Notes: a model not told the origin generated them from the letters alone. Positions 36,242 through 48,618 are shown, counted from the stretch's first letter. The stretch: 64,000 bases of DNA from Petrosia ficiformis (GCA_947044365.1 OX345636.1:29244466-29308465), one strand, 5' to 3'. Numbers and translations are program-made.

Positions 36242-36714
36242 GTGGAGAAAGGGTCTGGTTGCATTGGCGCCGCATACCCAACTCGTTCTAATGGAATGTA
36301 TGACGCAATATTTGTCATATTATTTAGCGTAATGTTAATGACATTCATGATCAACACACGTGTAAACACGTTGGATATGTCAAGTACAAGAGAAGTTTTT
36401 GTCTTGGCTGAGGAGAAGACATAGGCAGAAAGATCCAGTGACAGGCGATCTCTTACCTCTACTGATGCTGGTAGAAGGGTTCAACAGATGTGGAAACATC
36501 TTCTAGAAATAAAACTTGAAGAGAGAAATGGTGACATAGGCATATCTTGTGAGGATCTTACAGAAGATGGTTTGATGTGTAGATCTTGTTTCTCTGCATT
36601 TAATCGGTTATTTCAACTGCAAACAGGAATTAACAGAAACTTAAATCTTTTAGTGGACAAACTGTCCTCAGTTACAATTATTCATTCAAGACAGAAAGTG
36701 AGGAGAGTGGTAAG
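36242..36714 (+). other. Possible exons of an unrecognised Cys-containing gene
   Basis: The frame from about 36438 encodes MWKHLLEIKLEERNGDIGIS, then DLTEDGLMCRSCFSAFNRLF and NLNLLVDKLSSV, ending at a GTAAGTG donor near 36710. A CxxC pair with this spacing occurs at the start of several zinc-finger-type element proteins. Upstream, another open stretch (36242-36424) may or may not belong to it. Divergent to the RecQ-like gene. Function unknown. Confidence 0.3.
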
Positions 36715-36781
36715 TGTTATTATATATATTGTTTACACATTATTATATTATTTGGATTACATCATAAACTGAAAAATAAAG

Positions 36782-38225
36782 TTAATTGTTATTGCATTTA
36801 GAATATCTGCAATCTTTAATACATATATCACAACATATACATTTACAATTTACATCAATATGTTCATAGTTTTCAAATCCACCAAATAAAACATCCTTAC
36901 GACACCTCAATGTATTAGATATGTACTCATGCATGCTCATCTCAAGAGTTCTGGGATTCTTTTCTTTAGCAGCAGTGTGGCATATGAAAGAAGACCATCT
37001 CTTCCACATCTCCCACTTTTCTGTATGTACAACTCTGTGTCATCCATCAGGTGGAGCCACATGATACACGTGCCTTACATCAGGACAGTCTATTCCAAGG
37101 CCAACGATATTGTACAAATCACTACCCTTAGTTGTGATGGTGACGTAAATAGCTTGATTATGTTTCCTCGAACATCTGGATCAGTATATCGGTGAAACAT
37201 GTCAACCAATCTATACCTTGACATGTCTGGAGCATCTGTGGGCTCCACAAAGCTTTGTCCAAGTTTTCTCTTGAAAAAAAAATATGGGTTAGCACAGTCA
37301 TCCATGGTGCGACAAAAAATTATACTCCTATGAGTTGAAGTCTCTGTTCCTTCAAGTTCTTGAGGAGAGGACTGAAGGCGTCATTGAGCGAGTCAATTCT
37401 CACCACTGAATAAACTATATTTGCAGGTGAAATTGCGAATACATTAGGATTATGCATTCCAAGAAGTCTCTGGACAAACAGCCTTGAGGACTGTGATATG
37501 GTAGCAGTGAGAGCCATCACCTTTACATTTGGAAGTACAAGGCTTCGTAGCTCTCCAACCCGTAAAAATACTTCCCTGAAAGACTCACCCCTATAATCAA
37601 AAATAATATACAATGACTATACTTTAGTTTATAGAGAGAATATTGAACATTACCATTTCTTAATACAATGAGCTTCATCAAATACCAAGGCCTTTAGCCT
37701 ATTCTCTAACAATGAGCTTTTCAGCAACTTTCTCCACTTTCTATCAACCAATAAAGACTCCGGTGTGAAGTACATCAGTTGATAATTATGCCTCGTCTAA
37801 ATCTATGTCCTCATTTGTATCTTTGCTAATGTGTAAGCTGAAGTTAGTCCTTTCTGGACATTAGACAATACCTGTTGATGCAATCAATATAATATTAAAA
37901 ACAGCACCGAGTCATCAGAAAAAAACAAGATATGAACAAAGGCTGCAAAAAAATGAAATTGGCTTACTTGATATTCCATCAAAGCTTTCAGAGGACTTAT
38001 CACTATTACCAGAGAATGTCCTGATTCTTTTGAGTGGAGTATATCAAAAGCAGTGGGAAGACAGGAAAAGCAGAGGCTTTTTCCGTACCCTGTTGGTAAA
38101 ACACAAAACACATTGTTTCCTTTGAGAAATGATGTTATGACCTCCTTCTGAACTGGCTTTAAGGACGAGTAGCCAAGAAATGAAGCTGCCTTCTCGCTGA
38201 TCATCACCTCTCTAGAAATCGCCAT
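36782..38225 (-). pseudogene. RecQ-like DNA helicase, broken
   Basis: Exon 1 (38225 to about 37970) begins MAISREVMISEKAASFLGYS, has Walker A CVLPTGYGKSLCF and VIVISPLKALMEYQ, and ends at GTAAGC. The next piece has LMYFTPESLL and motif II DEAHC (about 37670-37685) but contains stops. The third has VKVMALTATISQSSRLF, IIFCRT, YTDPDVRGNIIKLF and, one frame away, GLGIDCPDVRHVYHVAPP (motif VI region). The end CRKDVLFGGFENYEHIDVN then CKCICCDICIKDC fits the RecQ zinc-binding module. At least three frame breaks. RecQ-like genes of this type are multicopy in some invertebrates and may move with elements. Confidence 0.8.
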
Positions 38226-38257
38226 CTTTTGTCATATGATTATGGTGACGTTGCTTA

Positions 38258-38830
38258 TTACTGTAATCTGATTGGGCTGCAATATTTTTGCAGCGAAGAA
38301 CGAATGAAGTATACCAATGCAACCAGACCCTTCCTCCACTCAGAAGCCAAAGCATCATTCTCTACTGCTGAATTTCCAAGTGTCATGAGAACAGATTTCA
38401 TAGAACGTCTAACTGTGTCAACAGCATTAAACATTGACAACCAACGAACAGCATGAATAGGCTTTACCTGTAGGATTGGGTCATCCAATAATATTTGTAT
38501 CTCATGAAGTGCACTAGTTCGTTTTGCTGACTGATGGAAATAAGAATATATAGCTTTCAAAGTATCCTCATATTTTTTACAGTATGGCACAGAAGATGAT
38601 GCATCATGACTAGCTAACGCTAGTCTATGAGCAATACAGTGAATATTCAACATGAATGGATTTTCTTTCCGTAGACGAGCTGCCACTCCATTTTCCTTAC
38701 CAACCATTACACTGGCACCATCTGATGCAAAACCAATTATTTTAGAGGAAGAAATTTCTTTAGCCACTGAATTGAGACAATGAAGGAACAGACACATTCT
38801 TTTACTCCGTTTCATTAACCCTCCCTTGCC
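38258..38830 (-). pseudogene. hAT transposase fragment (ZNF862-like core)
   Basis: The 185-residue frame has SSKIIGFASDGASVMVGKEN, NPFMLNIHCIAHRLALASHD and KPIHAVRWLSMFNAVDTVRR: the second catalytic region of hAT transposases and related ZNF862/C17orf113-type domesticated proteins. Neither BED finger nor dimerisation domain is present. Its 3' end abuts the RecQ-like start, so one probably interrupts the other. Confidence 0.7.
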
Positions 38831-39070
38831 TGCAGGATTACTGTAATCATATTTTATTATGTAATCATTTTATTATGTAATCATTTCATGTAGTTTCAAT
38901 TAGTTCCAAATTTATGGTAACTATATAATTTCAAATAATTTTAAAGAGACCTTCAGAAGAAAAAAAAAAAGAACCTATGTATAATTACAATTAAAAAAAT
39001 CCAATGTACCTTCAGAAGTACAGATATATCTTTAAATAAAATATACTGGTAGTAACTCAAATAAACACAT

Positions 39071-40372
39071 TTAATTTTTTTTTGTCGTTGGATCACTCAA
39101 AAAACGTTCAAACAGTTGTTCATTGAAGTTTCCCTTGTAGAGTTCCTGTAAAAAAGGGTGGGAACTTTGAAGATTAGTTGGCTCATTATTATACTTTATG
39201 TTGTTATCATTGTTAACAAGGTTGAGAAGCATAATTGCCAGTTGTTTATAATCAAGTTTGTAAATATAATCATCAGCTGCATTCATGTAATACATTTCTG
39301 AATTATTGTATTTGCTGCGTAAAACGCCAATGTCTCTTGGTGAAAAATCATTTTCTGTAACTGATCTATCAAGATTGATTAGAACTGGCGTATCATCCTC
39401 CTTAAAACAAATGTTTGGTAGTCGAATGTCAAAATGTGCTATTTTCAAGGCATGCAATTCCCGAATTGCTTCAACCATGGTTTACGATTGAGACCGTTGC
39501 TCATAATTGTTTTTGCGGCCAATTTTGTTAATGGTTGGTGCGGGCATTTTTCAAATACAAAAAAAGTAAGGCCAGTGCCGCCAATGAATTTCAGTTCACA
39601 TGGAAATATAGACTTTGATGGACAGTCAGCCATGAATTTAAGGAAAAGCAACCTTTCAATTTCGTCTTGAAAAAATGGACGCTTGGATGACAAAGGATTC
39701 ACCAGAGCATAGCTGCATTGCACCTCTCCCAAAATTTCTTTACTTAATCGTAGTACGGTTGATTTGTTCTGTTTTGGTCTGTAATGTTTTCAAACACTCT
39801 TTTTTGATCAATAATTACACATTTTAAATCTTCTTCAGCGTCCCGTTTTGAACATAAGACGTCACAAGAGACATTAAAAAGGAGTTTCTTCTCATCCCAT
39901 AAGCATCTAATTTTTTGAATTGGTTTATCAAGAAAAGAAATAGTTGGTAAATAATATCCAACAATCTCAGTTGTATCCATATCAGCTTGTCTTAGACACC
40001 TCAGTTGTTCTGTAAGACCTGCAGCTAATTTTCTTATAGTAGATCTGTAGTCATCAATATTAAATACAGTTGCTCTACTTTTAGTACGGTGCACTTCAAA
40101 TTGCAAGAAGGTCTTTCCATGATCACAGTTAATGAAGATGTCTGGTCGGATGTCTTTCTTCACAAATAATAGTCGCGAAGTATCTGTAGCAAGGACGATT
40201 CTGTCATTAATCCTGATGTCAGAGTCAGGAAACATTTTACTAAGTTTATTCTTCAATTTTTTTTACACGTTTCTTCATGACTACTACAGCCTGTTTCACC
40301 TGAACTCCTCCCCAGAAAGTCACTCAAATATTGATCATTTACGTAATCACCTTCGTGGAAACCAATAGATAT
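39071..40372 (-). pseudogene. PD-(D/E)XK nuclease plus kinase-like fusion (CRN/RHS-type effector-like), broken
   Basis: Minus-strand order: GFHEGDYVNDQYLSDFLG (about 40360), then KKDIRPDIFINCDHGKTFLQ with FEVHRTKS (about 40150-40080), which fits the PD-(D/E)XK nuclease motif, followed by helices. After a frameshift comes a kinase N-lobe-like part (CELKFIGGTGLTFFVFEKCP); after another, ELHALKIAHFDIRLPNICF with the HxDxxxxN catalytic loop (about 39413-39460) and VLINLDRS in the DFG position. Nuclease-kinase fusions are known among Crinkler-type eukaryotic effectors linked to transposons. Three frameshifts make this a pseudogene. Family name is inference from motifs. Confidence 0.6.
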
Positions 40373-40551
40373 CAAAAAGGAGAATTTTGTCGAATGTGAG
40401 TACAATGAAGCACTGACATAGTTACTGCTCACGTTGAAGTAAGTAGTGATAAGAAGCCATAGTCATAATCTAAACCAAATAGAAATATAATTATACACAA
40501 TGGGACAAATACCGTATGGCAGGTTTTATTTGTGGGTTACATTTTAATTAA
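40373..40551. other. Spacer left of MITE
   Basis: No feature recognised. Confidence 0.4.
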
Positions 40552-41122
40552 ACCTTAGAGCACTGATGTTGCATATATGTGACATTTGGACACTTCCTAG
40601 TAGGCGAGGGTTACGTTAATTTATTTAAACAAAGAACCAGCCTTGTTTTCCTTAAATAAAACTACATAAAACAGCTGTACAAACTTACATGCACTTCTCA
40701 AAGATTATCTGTCACATAATGGAATATTAGTCTCGCAGCCTAGCCCTTTCCTGTTGTTATATAATAACTCGAGTTATTATAACAACAGGAGGATAATTAC
40801 ATATGAAATGGTTGAAGATGTTGAACCACACAGAACTGGTTATGCGCATGTATGTTATCAATAAAAAAATTTTTAAAATTGTAATCAGTCATAATCAATT
40901 AAAGAAATTGGAGAGATTAATTTGAGGTGGTTTGAATCTGTCGAACTACTTCAAAGGCTCTTGGGAATTTCTGAGCAGGGAAAGGGTTTAGCTAGACGTA
41001 GCAGCCAATTTTGAAAAAAGGGGCCAGATTTTAGTGTATCGGAAGTAAAACTGAGATTATTGCAGCAGAGCTGCTAGTGTTAGAGGTGCAAAAAATTAAA
41101 GACTTGCTCAGTGCTCTAAGGG
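40552..41122. mobile_element. 571-bp TTAA-type (piggyBac-like) MITE
   Basis: TTAA at 40548-40551 and 41123-41126 flank ends ACCTTAGAGCACTGA and, read inward from the right, CCCTTAGAGCACTGA (14 of 15 match). No coding capacity. A palindrome around ACTCGAGT lies inside. Confidence 0.8.
40750..40789. repeat. Perfect-arm hairpin within the MITE
   Basis: Arms CCTGTTGTTATA...AATAACTC and complement, joined at CTCGAG; only two extra bases on the left arm. Confidence 0.8.
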
Positions 41123-41154
41123 TTAAAAGACCTATAATACACACAGGGACGAGA

Positions 41155-41447
41155 AACAAAGGCAAACGGGGAAAAAAGTGAGGAATCCCTACTATAACTA
41201 TAATATCAACACATATACACAAGGAAATAACAAAGGCAAACGGGAAAAAAGTGAGGAATCCCTACTATAACTATAATATCAACACATATACACAAGGAAA
41301 TAACAAAGGCAAATGGGAAAAAAGTGAGGAATCCCTACTATAACTATAATATCAACACATATACACAAGGAACTAACAAAGGCAAACGGGAAAAAAGTGA
41401 GGAATCCCTACTATAACTATAATATCAACACATATACACAAGGAACT
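41155..41447. repeat. Four tandem copies of a 73-bp unit
   Basis: Copies begin at 41155, 41229, 41302 and 41375 with AACAAAGGCAAACGGG; they are nearly identical (minisatellite). Confidence 0.95.
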
Positions 41448-42060
41448 ATATAACCAAAAATCTTGAGAGAGACCAGCAAAGGGACCAGCAATAACACCAA
41501 CTCAATGGGGCCAGATATTTAAGATGACAATACCAACGAGACCAGCAATAACACCAACTCAATAGGACTGAATCTTGAGAGGGAGAGAGACCAGCAAATA
41601 AATAATATCAACAACACGTACACAAGGAACTAACCAAAAATCTTTAAACAATCACAACCAGACCAGAAAAACTGAGTGACCGAAAATCTTTAGACTATAA
41701 TGAGACCATTAAATAACACCAACTCAATGGGACTGAATCTTGAGAGAGAGAGAGAGACCAGCAAATAAATAATATCAACAACAACACATACACAAGGAAC
41801 TAACCAAAAATCTTTAAACAATTACAACCAGACCAGAAAAACTGAGTGACCGAAAATCTTTAGACTATAATGAGACCAGCAAATAACACCAACTCAATGG
41901 GACCGAAAATCTTGAGAGAGACACCAGCAAATAAATAATATCAACAACACACACACAAGGAACTAACCAAAAATCTTGAGAGAGAGACCAGCAAATAAAT
42001 AATATCAACAACACAAACACAAGGAACTAATAAAAATCTTGAGAGAGAGACCAGCAAACA
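41448..42060. repeat. Higher-order degenerate minisatellite
   Basis: Modules GACCAGCAAATAAATAATAT, GGAACTAACCAAAAATCTT and AACACCAACTCAATGGGAC recur in a compound order with a period near 190 bp. The ACACAAGGAACTAA module also appears in the preceding 73-bp array, so the two share ancestry. Confidence 0.85.
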
Positions 42061-43041
42061 ATGGGTAAATGGGACCACGAATTTATGATCATGTGAGTAA
42101 TTGACCAAATGTACACAGCTCTATCACACCCATTTTTAATTATTTAATTGATTAATTAATTAATAATAATTTATTTTTTGGATTTAATTAATATAAACAA
42201 TGCTACAGCCTTATTATACCTTATACCCACACATGATTTAGACATTTCACTAAATTGAATCTCTCAATTTGCAATTTTTATATTGATAATTTGGTCGAAG
42301 AATGTATATCAAGCCTATCAGGCACACCACATTGACATAAATTTGCAGCTGGCCTGAATGTTTAAATGGCTAGTCCTTAATAGTAGGAGTTGCTAGGTGT
42401 GAGGGTTTAAATTAGTATTGAAATGATACTAATCATATTCGACAGTATCCATCAATCTTCATGCAATCAGATGTGTTATAACTTTGTAAGGGCAACTGTG
42501 GACAATCTGAAGTATATGTACACTGATCAGATTGTTTCGACCTATTGGGGTCTCATCAGCACAGTGTATCCCAAATTCACAATACATTGTGCAAAATGTA
42601 TGTTATATAATAATTATTTTGAAAAGTTTCTATGTAGTACCATGTCTAGTACCTCCAGAGGTACTGGTAATAGATACTATTAGAGCTTTCAGAATTGGAC
42701 TGAAAAACTGAAATACTTACTCTATGTTTCAGATGAGTCAGAAGAAATACATTTCTAGTACAGTCAGCACCTCCAGAATCAAAGTAGAATGTGCTATATA
42801 TAGTAAATGCAGGTAGACAACATACATACATACATGTACATACATAATTATACATATGTGACAGTAGTTGAATATTCATTTCTATGCTCAGAAATAAAGG
42901 ACATTAAAAATGAGTTATCAGCTTATTATAGAGATATAAAACTGTAAACAACTATAGACTACATGATCAAGTACAATACTTAAGTAGTGACTTAATAATA
43001 ATATAAGAGTCTAATAGTATATGTTGGTAGACACAGGTCTT
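42061..43041. other. Intergenic, nothing recognised
   Basis: AT-rich with short TACATA runs near 42830; no gene. Confidence 0.5.
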
Positions 43042-43287
<246 letters not shown>

Positions 43288-43748
43288 ATTCCTGTGGCTA
43301 TGAGATTAAGTCAACACTTGAAGAGACTTCATGTCATGACTCATGAGAACCTTAAACAGAAATTAAGCCTAATGTAAGTAGGAGGTCTTGAAAAATATCA
43401 ATGGACTTCAAAAATGCAACCATTGATACTTATGACATCCACGGTTAATCCTCAAAATTTATTCTTCAAACACATCAATACATTAATGTGATGGAAGTAT
43501 TGATGTGTTTGCAGAATAAATTTTCTACACTAACATCCACCTCCATTCCTCTTCTACACACCCAAAGGCTGAGATTATCCTTACAAGTGTGCAAATAGCA
43601 ACAACAGCTCACACTTAGCCCCATAGCAATATCATAAGTACACCCAGAGGCAGTGGCCACTTCAGCCACAAGTTGCTCCCACATACATGTATTGGCTTCC
43701 ATGGAAATGAAAATAATGGTCCTTTGAAGAAAACATAGCACAACAAAC

Positions 43749-44040
43749 ACATACATGATAAGAAGCGTATTCATACAAGTACATGTACATACTGTACTGT
43801 ATAGACACATACATGATAAGATATATATTCATACAAGTACATGTACATACTGTACTGTATAGACACATACATGTACTGTATAGACACATACATGTACATA
43901 TATACACATACACGTATTCATACAAGTACATGTACATATACACACATACATCATAAGTCGTACAAGTACATACTGTACTATATAGACACATACATGTACA
44001 TATATACACATACATGATGATTTATCTAGTAACATACATG
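43749..44040. repeat. Degenerate tandem repeat rich in ACATGTACAT
   Basis: A unit of about 60-66 bp with GACACATACATG, ATTCATACAAGTACATGTAC and ATACTGTACTGTATA is repeated about four times with deletions. Confidence 0.8.
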
Positions 44041-44150
44041 TATGTATATATATACTACAGTATATCTATCATAAGGTTAATGCATGATTATACTGTAACT
44101 CAATACCCTTACATGTACATGTACTACAGCATATAGTTTAATATCATAAG

Positions 44151-44512
44151 TAGTGTTGTACCTATACTGGTATAGGTAAATGTATAGGTGCCTATACCAA
44201 GGTATAGGTATAGGCAAGTAGTATAGGGCAGATACAGATACTTTATAGACCAAGTTTTGAAACTTTATAGTACTATTTTACTGTTAGGAAAAGATTGATA
44301 CAACAGTCAGAATCATATTTTCCATCTTTTCTAGTAGTTTGTGAGTTTCGTTTTCCAACAGAAATGGCTATATAGAGCAGTGCTAAAACCTAGTGATGCA
44401 CATGAACATATAGATGTACTAGAAAAAGGAGTGAACACATGTACATGTATATGTAGGTATAGGTATAGGTATAGGTATAGGTATAGGTATAGGTATAGGC
44501 AGTACAACACTA
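44151..44512. mobile_element. 362-bp hAT-type MITE with 8-bp target duplication
   Basis: Ends TAGTGTTGTACCTATAC and, read inward from the right, TAGTGTTGTACTGCCTATAC; both flanks are ATCATAAG (44143-44150 and 44513-44520). An 8-bp duplication with T/CAGTG ends is the hAT signature. The interior has tracts of GGTATA and no gene. Confidence 0.88.
44453..44501. repeat. (GGTATA)n hexamer tract inside the MITE
   Basis: Seven to eight perfect units; a shorter related tract at 44165-44215 on the other side lies in inverted orientation in part. Confidence 0.9.
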
Positions 44513-44755
44513 ATCATAAGGTTAAATATGTAACTCAATAACTTATACATGTATATACAGCGCCGATCAGATGCAAGTTAACAGCTGCGCGTGTGTGCAT
44601 CTCGAGTTGCGCGCGAGGGCATATCGTGATGCGTGTGTGAGTATTTGTGGGTGAGCGCATGCGCGAGTGTGTATATAAGACGTTGTGACGATCTCTAGTG
44701 TATGCGGGTAATCTACTGACTTCACTATTGTGTTTTTTCCTCAACTACTTTTAAA

Positions 44756-45780
44756 ATGCCAAGAGTTCGTTGGAGGACAAGGAGGAGGATTGTTGCAAGT
44801 CTGGGTATTCTGTCCCAGATATTTAGAATCGCCTTGCTGAGGAGAGGATTTATACTAGTAAAGTCTCCATCTACAAAATTCTTAAAAAATACCAACAACA
44901 TGGAGTGACAACAGATTTACCCCGAGGTTCCCACACTTCGAAGCTTAGTTTAGACCAGATAAAGTTCATTGACAACACAATGGCAGAGAATGATGAACTG
45001 ACAGGGAGGCAGATGCGTAAACTCTTGCATGAGAAGTGGCCAAATTTAGATGTGTCAATAAGTACTATAAAACGAGCAAGACAAAATATAGGGTGGGTGT
45101 CAACAAGACTGAAGTACTGTCAACTTGTCAGAGCCGTAAATATGGAAAAGAGACTAAGTTGGTGCAAACAGCAAATTTCAGCAAAAGAAACATTTGATAA
45201 TGTAATTTTTACAGACGAATGCTCAGTACAACTGGAGAACCATGGCAGGCTCTGCTTTCGAAAGAAAAATGAGCCTAGGAAGTTGAAACCAAAACCAAAG
45301 CATTCCATCAAAGTCCATGTGTGGGGAGGGATTAGCAGAAAAGGAGCTACATCAATTGTCATTTTCACTGGAACACTGACAGCTATACGCTACTGCACAA
45401 TACTAGATAGCGGTTTAAAACCATTTATTGAGATTACATTCCCTGACAAAAACTATCAATTTCAACAGGATAATGATCCGAAACATGTCAGCAATTATTC
45501 AAAAACTTACTTTGCTGAAAACTCTATCAACTGGTGGCAAACACCTGCGGAGAGCCCTGATCTTAACCCAATCGAAAATGTGTAGGGTTCCCTGAAGTAC
45601 TTTTTACGTCACTCGTATAAACCAAGAAATCAGGACTCATTGATTGCTGGTATTCTTCTGTTTTGGAAGACATTAACACCTGATGTTTGCAGCAAGTATA
45701 TATTACACTTATATAAAGTAATGCCGAAAGTAGTTGAGGTTAATGGTGCTGCTTCCGGATATATTAGAAATCTTCCGATT
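44756..45780 (+). pseudogene. Tc1-like transposase with one stop at the catalytic end
   Basis: ATG at 44756 (MPRVRWRTRRRIVAS) is followed by one frameshift and a TAG before NRLAEERIYTSKVSIYKILK; the frame then stays open for 226 residues. DDE elements: VIFTDECSVQLE, FQQDNDPKHVSNYSKTYF and ESPDLNPIEN. The codon after ENV is TAG (45583-45585), where Trp is usual in the ENxW block. Translation beyond continues as GSLKYFLRHSYKP to MPKVVEVNGAASGY. GRPRG-type linker is replaced by TTDLPRGSHTSKLS. A possible end starts CAGCGCCGATCAGATGCAAG at 44560, but no matching inverted copy was found on the right. Confidence 0.85.
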
Positions 45781-46545
45781 TTGTTTTGTTTTTTTTTTTG
45801 AACGGTTTTTTTAAAGCCACCAATTTACAAAAGAGATCACCCTCTTATTATTTGCTAATACTATACATGTAGTTCATAAAGTGTAAAGTAATAATAACTG
45901 TAATAGAAATTAAATTTTCACACACATAAATAAAACATAAATTGAAAGAAAATAAAGATGTAAACCTGAAAGGCAGATGTTTTACTGCACTTGAAATTAT
46001 CTTTTAAAATTGTTCATAAAGATAGTGTGTTTTACTACAGGTAAAACTGTACTTCTTCTGACTAGCTGACTAGTGAAATAGACTATCACACATTCCACCT
46101 TGGATTTACCAATGTAATGACACATTGAAGACATCCATCTCTCTCTAAGTCATCAAGCAACAATAAAAGTCGGCCATATTGACCCCACAGAGCTCGTTTA
46201 ACAACAAAAAAACTATCAAAACACGAGATGAAGTCTTCAAACGTGGAGAGTTTTGGAACTGGACAGCCAGAAAATTAGTTTTGTTGAGAAAACAGCTTAA
46301 CAGAAGTCCCTACTTGAGTTACTTAATAATCAAGCTGATTAATAATAAGTTTGATTGACTCTTCACAATAGAAGTTGGTACCAGTTAGAAATAGCTCCTG
46401 AATTTTCCCAACAACACTTTCATTATAGCAGTAAAATAATAATAATAATAATAGTATAATATACAGTACACTACAATAGTAATTATCTAAAATTATATAA
46501 GGCCTATCCACGTGGCGATATGAGCATGCTCAGATCACCACATGG
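45781..46545. other. Intergenic
   Basis: AT-rich; no recognisable gene, although 46090-46300 has some coding bias on the minus strand. Confidence 0.4.
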
Positions 46546-47595
46546 CTATTTGCTTCCGTTCAATCGCCTACATGCTTCATCGATGGACATGATACAAGCT
46601 GTCCATGCCTTGGTTGTTGTTTCACTTTCCAGCAATGGGTAGACTTGAAATGCTGTTTTCTCCACAAAACTAATTTTCTGTGGATCCAATCTCATTTTCC
46701 CAAACACCCCCTTAACGTTTGATGTTTTCATCTGCTCTTTTGTGAAGAGCTCTCACAAGATTGGCACAAAAATTTTTTCCTGGAACAGCTCCTCTTTCGT
46801 ACATCAAAAACGTTTATTACATGAGAGAAGTCTGTGGTGGTGGTGGTGATGGTGGTGTCTACAGGTGGCAAATCCAGCTCCAAAAAAAGTTCCATCTCAC
46901 TAGGTGAGTAAATGTCTTGTGATGCTGATGACTGTGATTGTTGTGGTATAGATGTCAGTGATGGTTGTGACGGTACATGTAGGATTGGTACAGGATCTGA
47001 TAGGATTGATGATGGTGGTTAGCAAGGTTGGTTGTGACTGTAGTATCGCCCCTGATGGAAGTGGAGGTGATATAGGATAGCTATATATGTCCATCAAAAT
47101 CAATTTTATATTATCAAGCTTAGCCATTAGTTTTTGACAGCATTTGCATGAGGTAGACTCCTGTAGTATAATACGTTAACAATAAATGTAAACATAATTC
47201 ATTTGAAATGTTAAATAGTTATATGCTGTACATGTATGTACTCTTAGTCTTTTGTAGGTTTCACCTTACCTTGGGTAAAAAATGTTTAATCGGAGTCCCT
47301 TCTGTTGGTGTTGGAACATCATCCCTCTGCAGGCATAATACATGTAGGTAAATTTATAAAAAATACAGTTTACTGTCATATGTACTTACAAAACTAATGT
47401 CTGCTTCTAGTTCTTCCCTCCATTCATTATCCTACAAAATGAAATATAATTATATAATAAATTGTCACAAAGAATTTTCACACTTAAATTATGTTCAAAC
47501 ATAAGTATACACATCAATTCACTATTTGTCAAAGTTTTTTCTTTGGTTTCTGTTGATAATTTTTCTATTGTTTCTATTGATTCTATTGATTGTGC
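46546..47595 (-). pseudogene. BEN-domain-like gene, 3' exons
   Basis: Minus-strand exons with AG/GTAAG borders: AQSIESIETIEKLSTETKEK (starts 47595), DNEWREELEADISF (about 47432-47391), RDDVPTPTEGTPIKHFLPK (about 47328-47272), ESTSCKCCQKLMAKLDNIKL (about 47162 on), and a last exon with GKNFCANLVR, then, one base shifted, LFTKEQMKTSNVKGVFGKMR, KISFVEKTAFQVYP, ETTTKAWTACIMSIDEACRR, stop at 46546. The last block fits the C-terminal half of a BEN domain (DNA or chromatin binding). The 5' exons lie at 54582-54995, beyond a 6.8-kb piggyBac element inserted in the intron between. The frameshift near 46745 suggests decay or a base error. Confidence 0.5.
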
Positions 47596-48274
47596 CTATA
47601 ATTCAAATGAAATATTAACCCTTTATATGCTGTAACGCGTTCACGTGATTTCGAGTTAATTATTAAGAAATGAAAGGTGAAAGGTCGCTCTGTTCTTTTA
47701 CTCGTTTCTCGCTAGTAAGAGTTTCTTGGATGCTGTAAGTTGACTTACTTGTTGGTAGAGACATTAAAATTACGTTTTATATATATTTAACGTGTTTCTG
47801 TATTCCCATCTGAATACTGTGTATCGATCTTTGTCGCGCTTGTGTGTATTGTGATAGTAGTGTGTGTAACCTACCTTTCTCTTTGTGGGATCATGCAGTC
47901 ATGTATCTAGAAGATTGTATTGCCTTCTCAAGTACCACTGTAGTGTGTTACTGTGATATATATTGACGGGTGATCACGGAAAAGTTTTGTTCTTGGTGAG
48001 TAAAATTATTTACGTTAGTTACTCTTTTATCTTTTTTCCACCCTGATGCAGGATTGTTTGTGCCTCTTACTGAAGGTTTTGTCTTCGTATAGGTATGGTT
48101 CATGAGATAAAGAAAACGGTAAGTATTATTGATTTATATACAAGTGCAAACGTATACTAGATTTACACTTGTATTCATACATACATATGATATATAAAGC
48201 ACTAGAAAGATGAATAATGTTTACAATATATAAATATAGTTATTGATTACAATTACCTATATATTTTTGTGATA

Positions 48275-48311
48275 TGTGACCGTGGATGAGAAAATCAACG
48301 TTATGGGCAAA
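48275..48311 (+). repeat. Left terminal inverted repeat
   Basis: 37 bp, starts TGTGACCGTGG; 36 of 37 match with the right end. Confidence 0.9.
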
Positions 48312-48618
48312 TTTAATAACTGTCAGTATAAGCAAAATAACACAAAAATTCAAACGAAAGCAGATTAGCGTTTTATTACATTTTCTTATAGTATAATACC
48401 TTAGCTTCCCTGACAATTAGTTACAGATGTCAGTTCCATACAGATTTCCTATAGCGATCGTTTAAAGAGAGAATGACCAAAAATTGACAGTAACGCCATT
48501 GTAGATACACGGAGATGTAACACGGAAAAGCCCTAACGTAAACAAACCTAATTAGCCCCACCCATGACAACTTGGGTACGTTAGGAACGCGCATTTATTA
48601 CTGCTGCTACTTTTAAGA

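Noticed and set aside
41155..42060. CRISPR-like array
   Set aside because: Units are adjacent 73-bp copies without unique spacers and lie in an animal genome; this is a minisatellite.
44453..44501. Telomere-like repeat
   Set aside because: GGTATA is not the animal TTAGGG and the tract lies inside a MITE with an exact target duplication.
44560..45800. Full Tc1 element with both inverted ends
   Set aside because: A left-end candidate CAGCGCCGATCAG exists but no inverted match was found on the right side.
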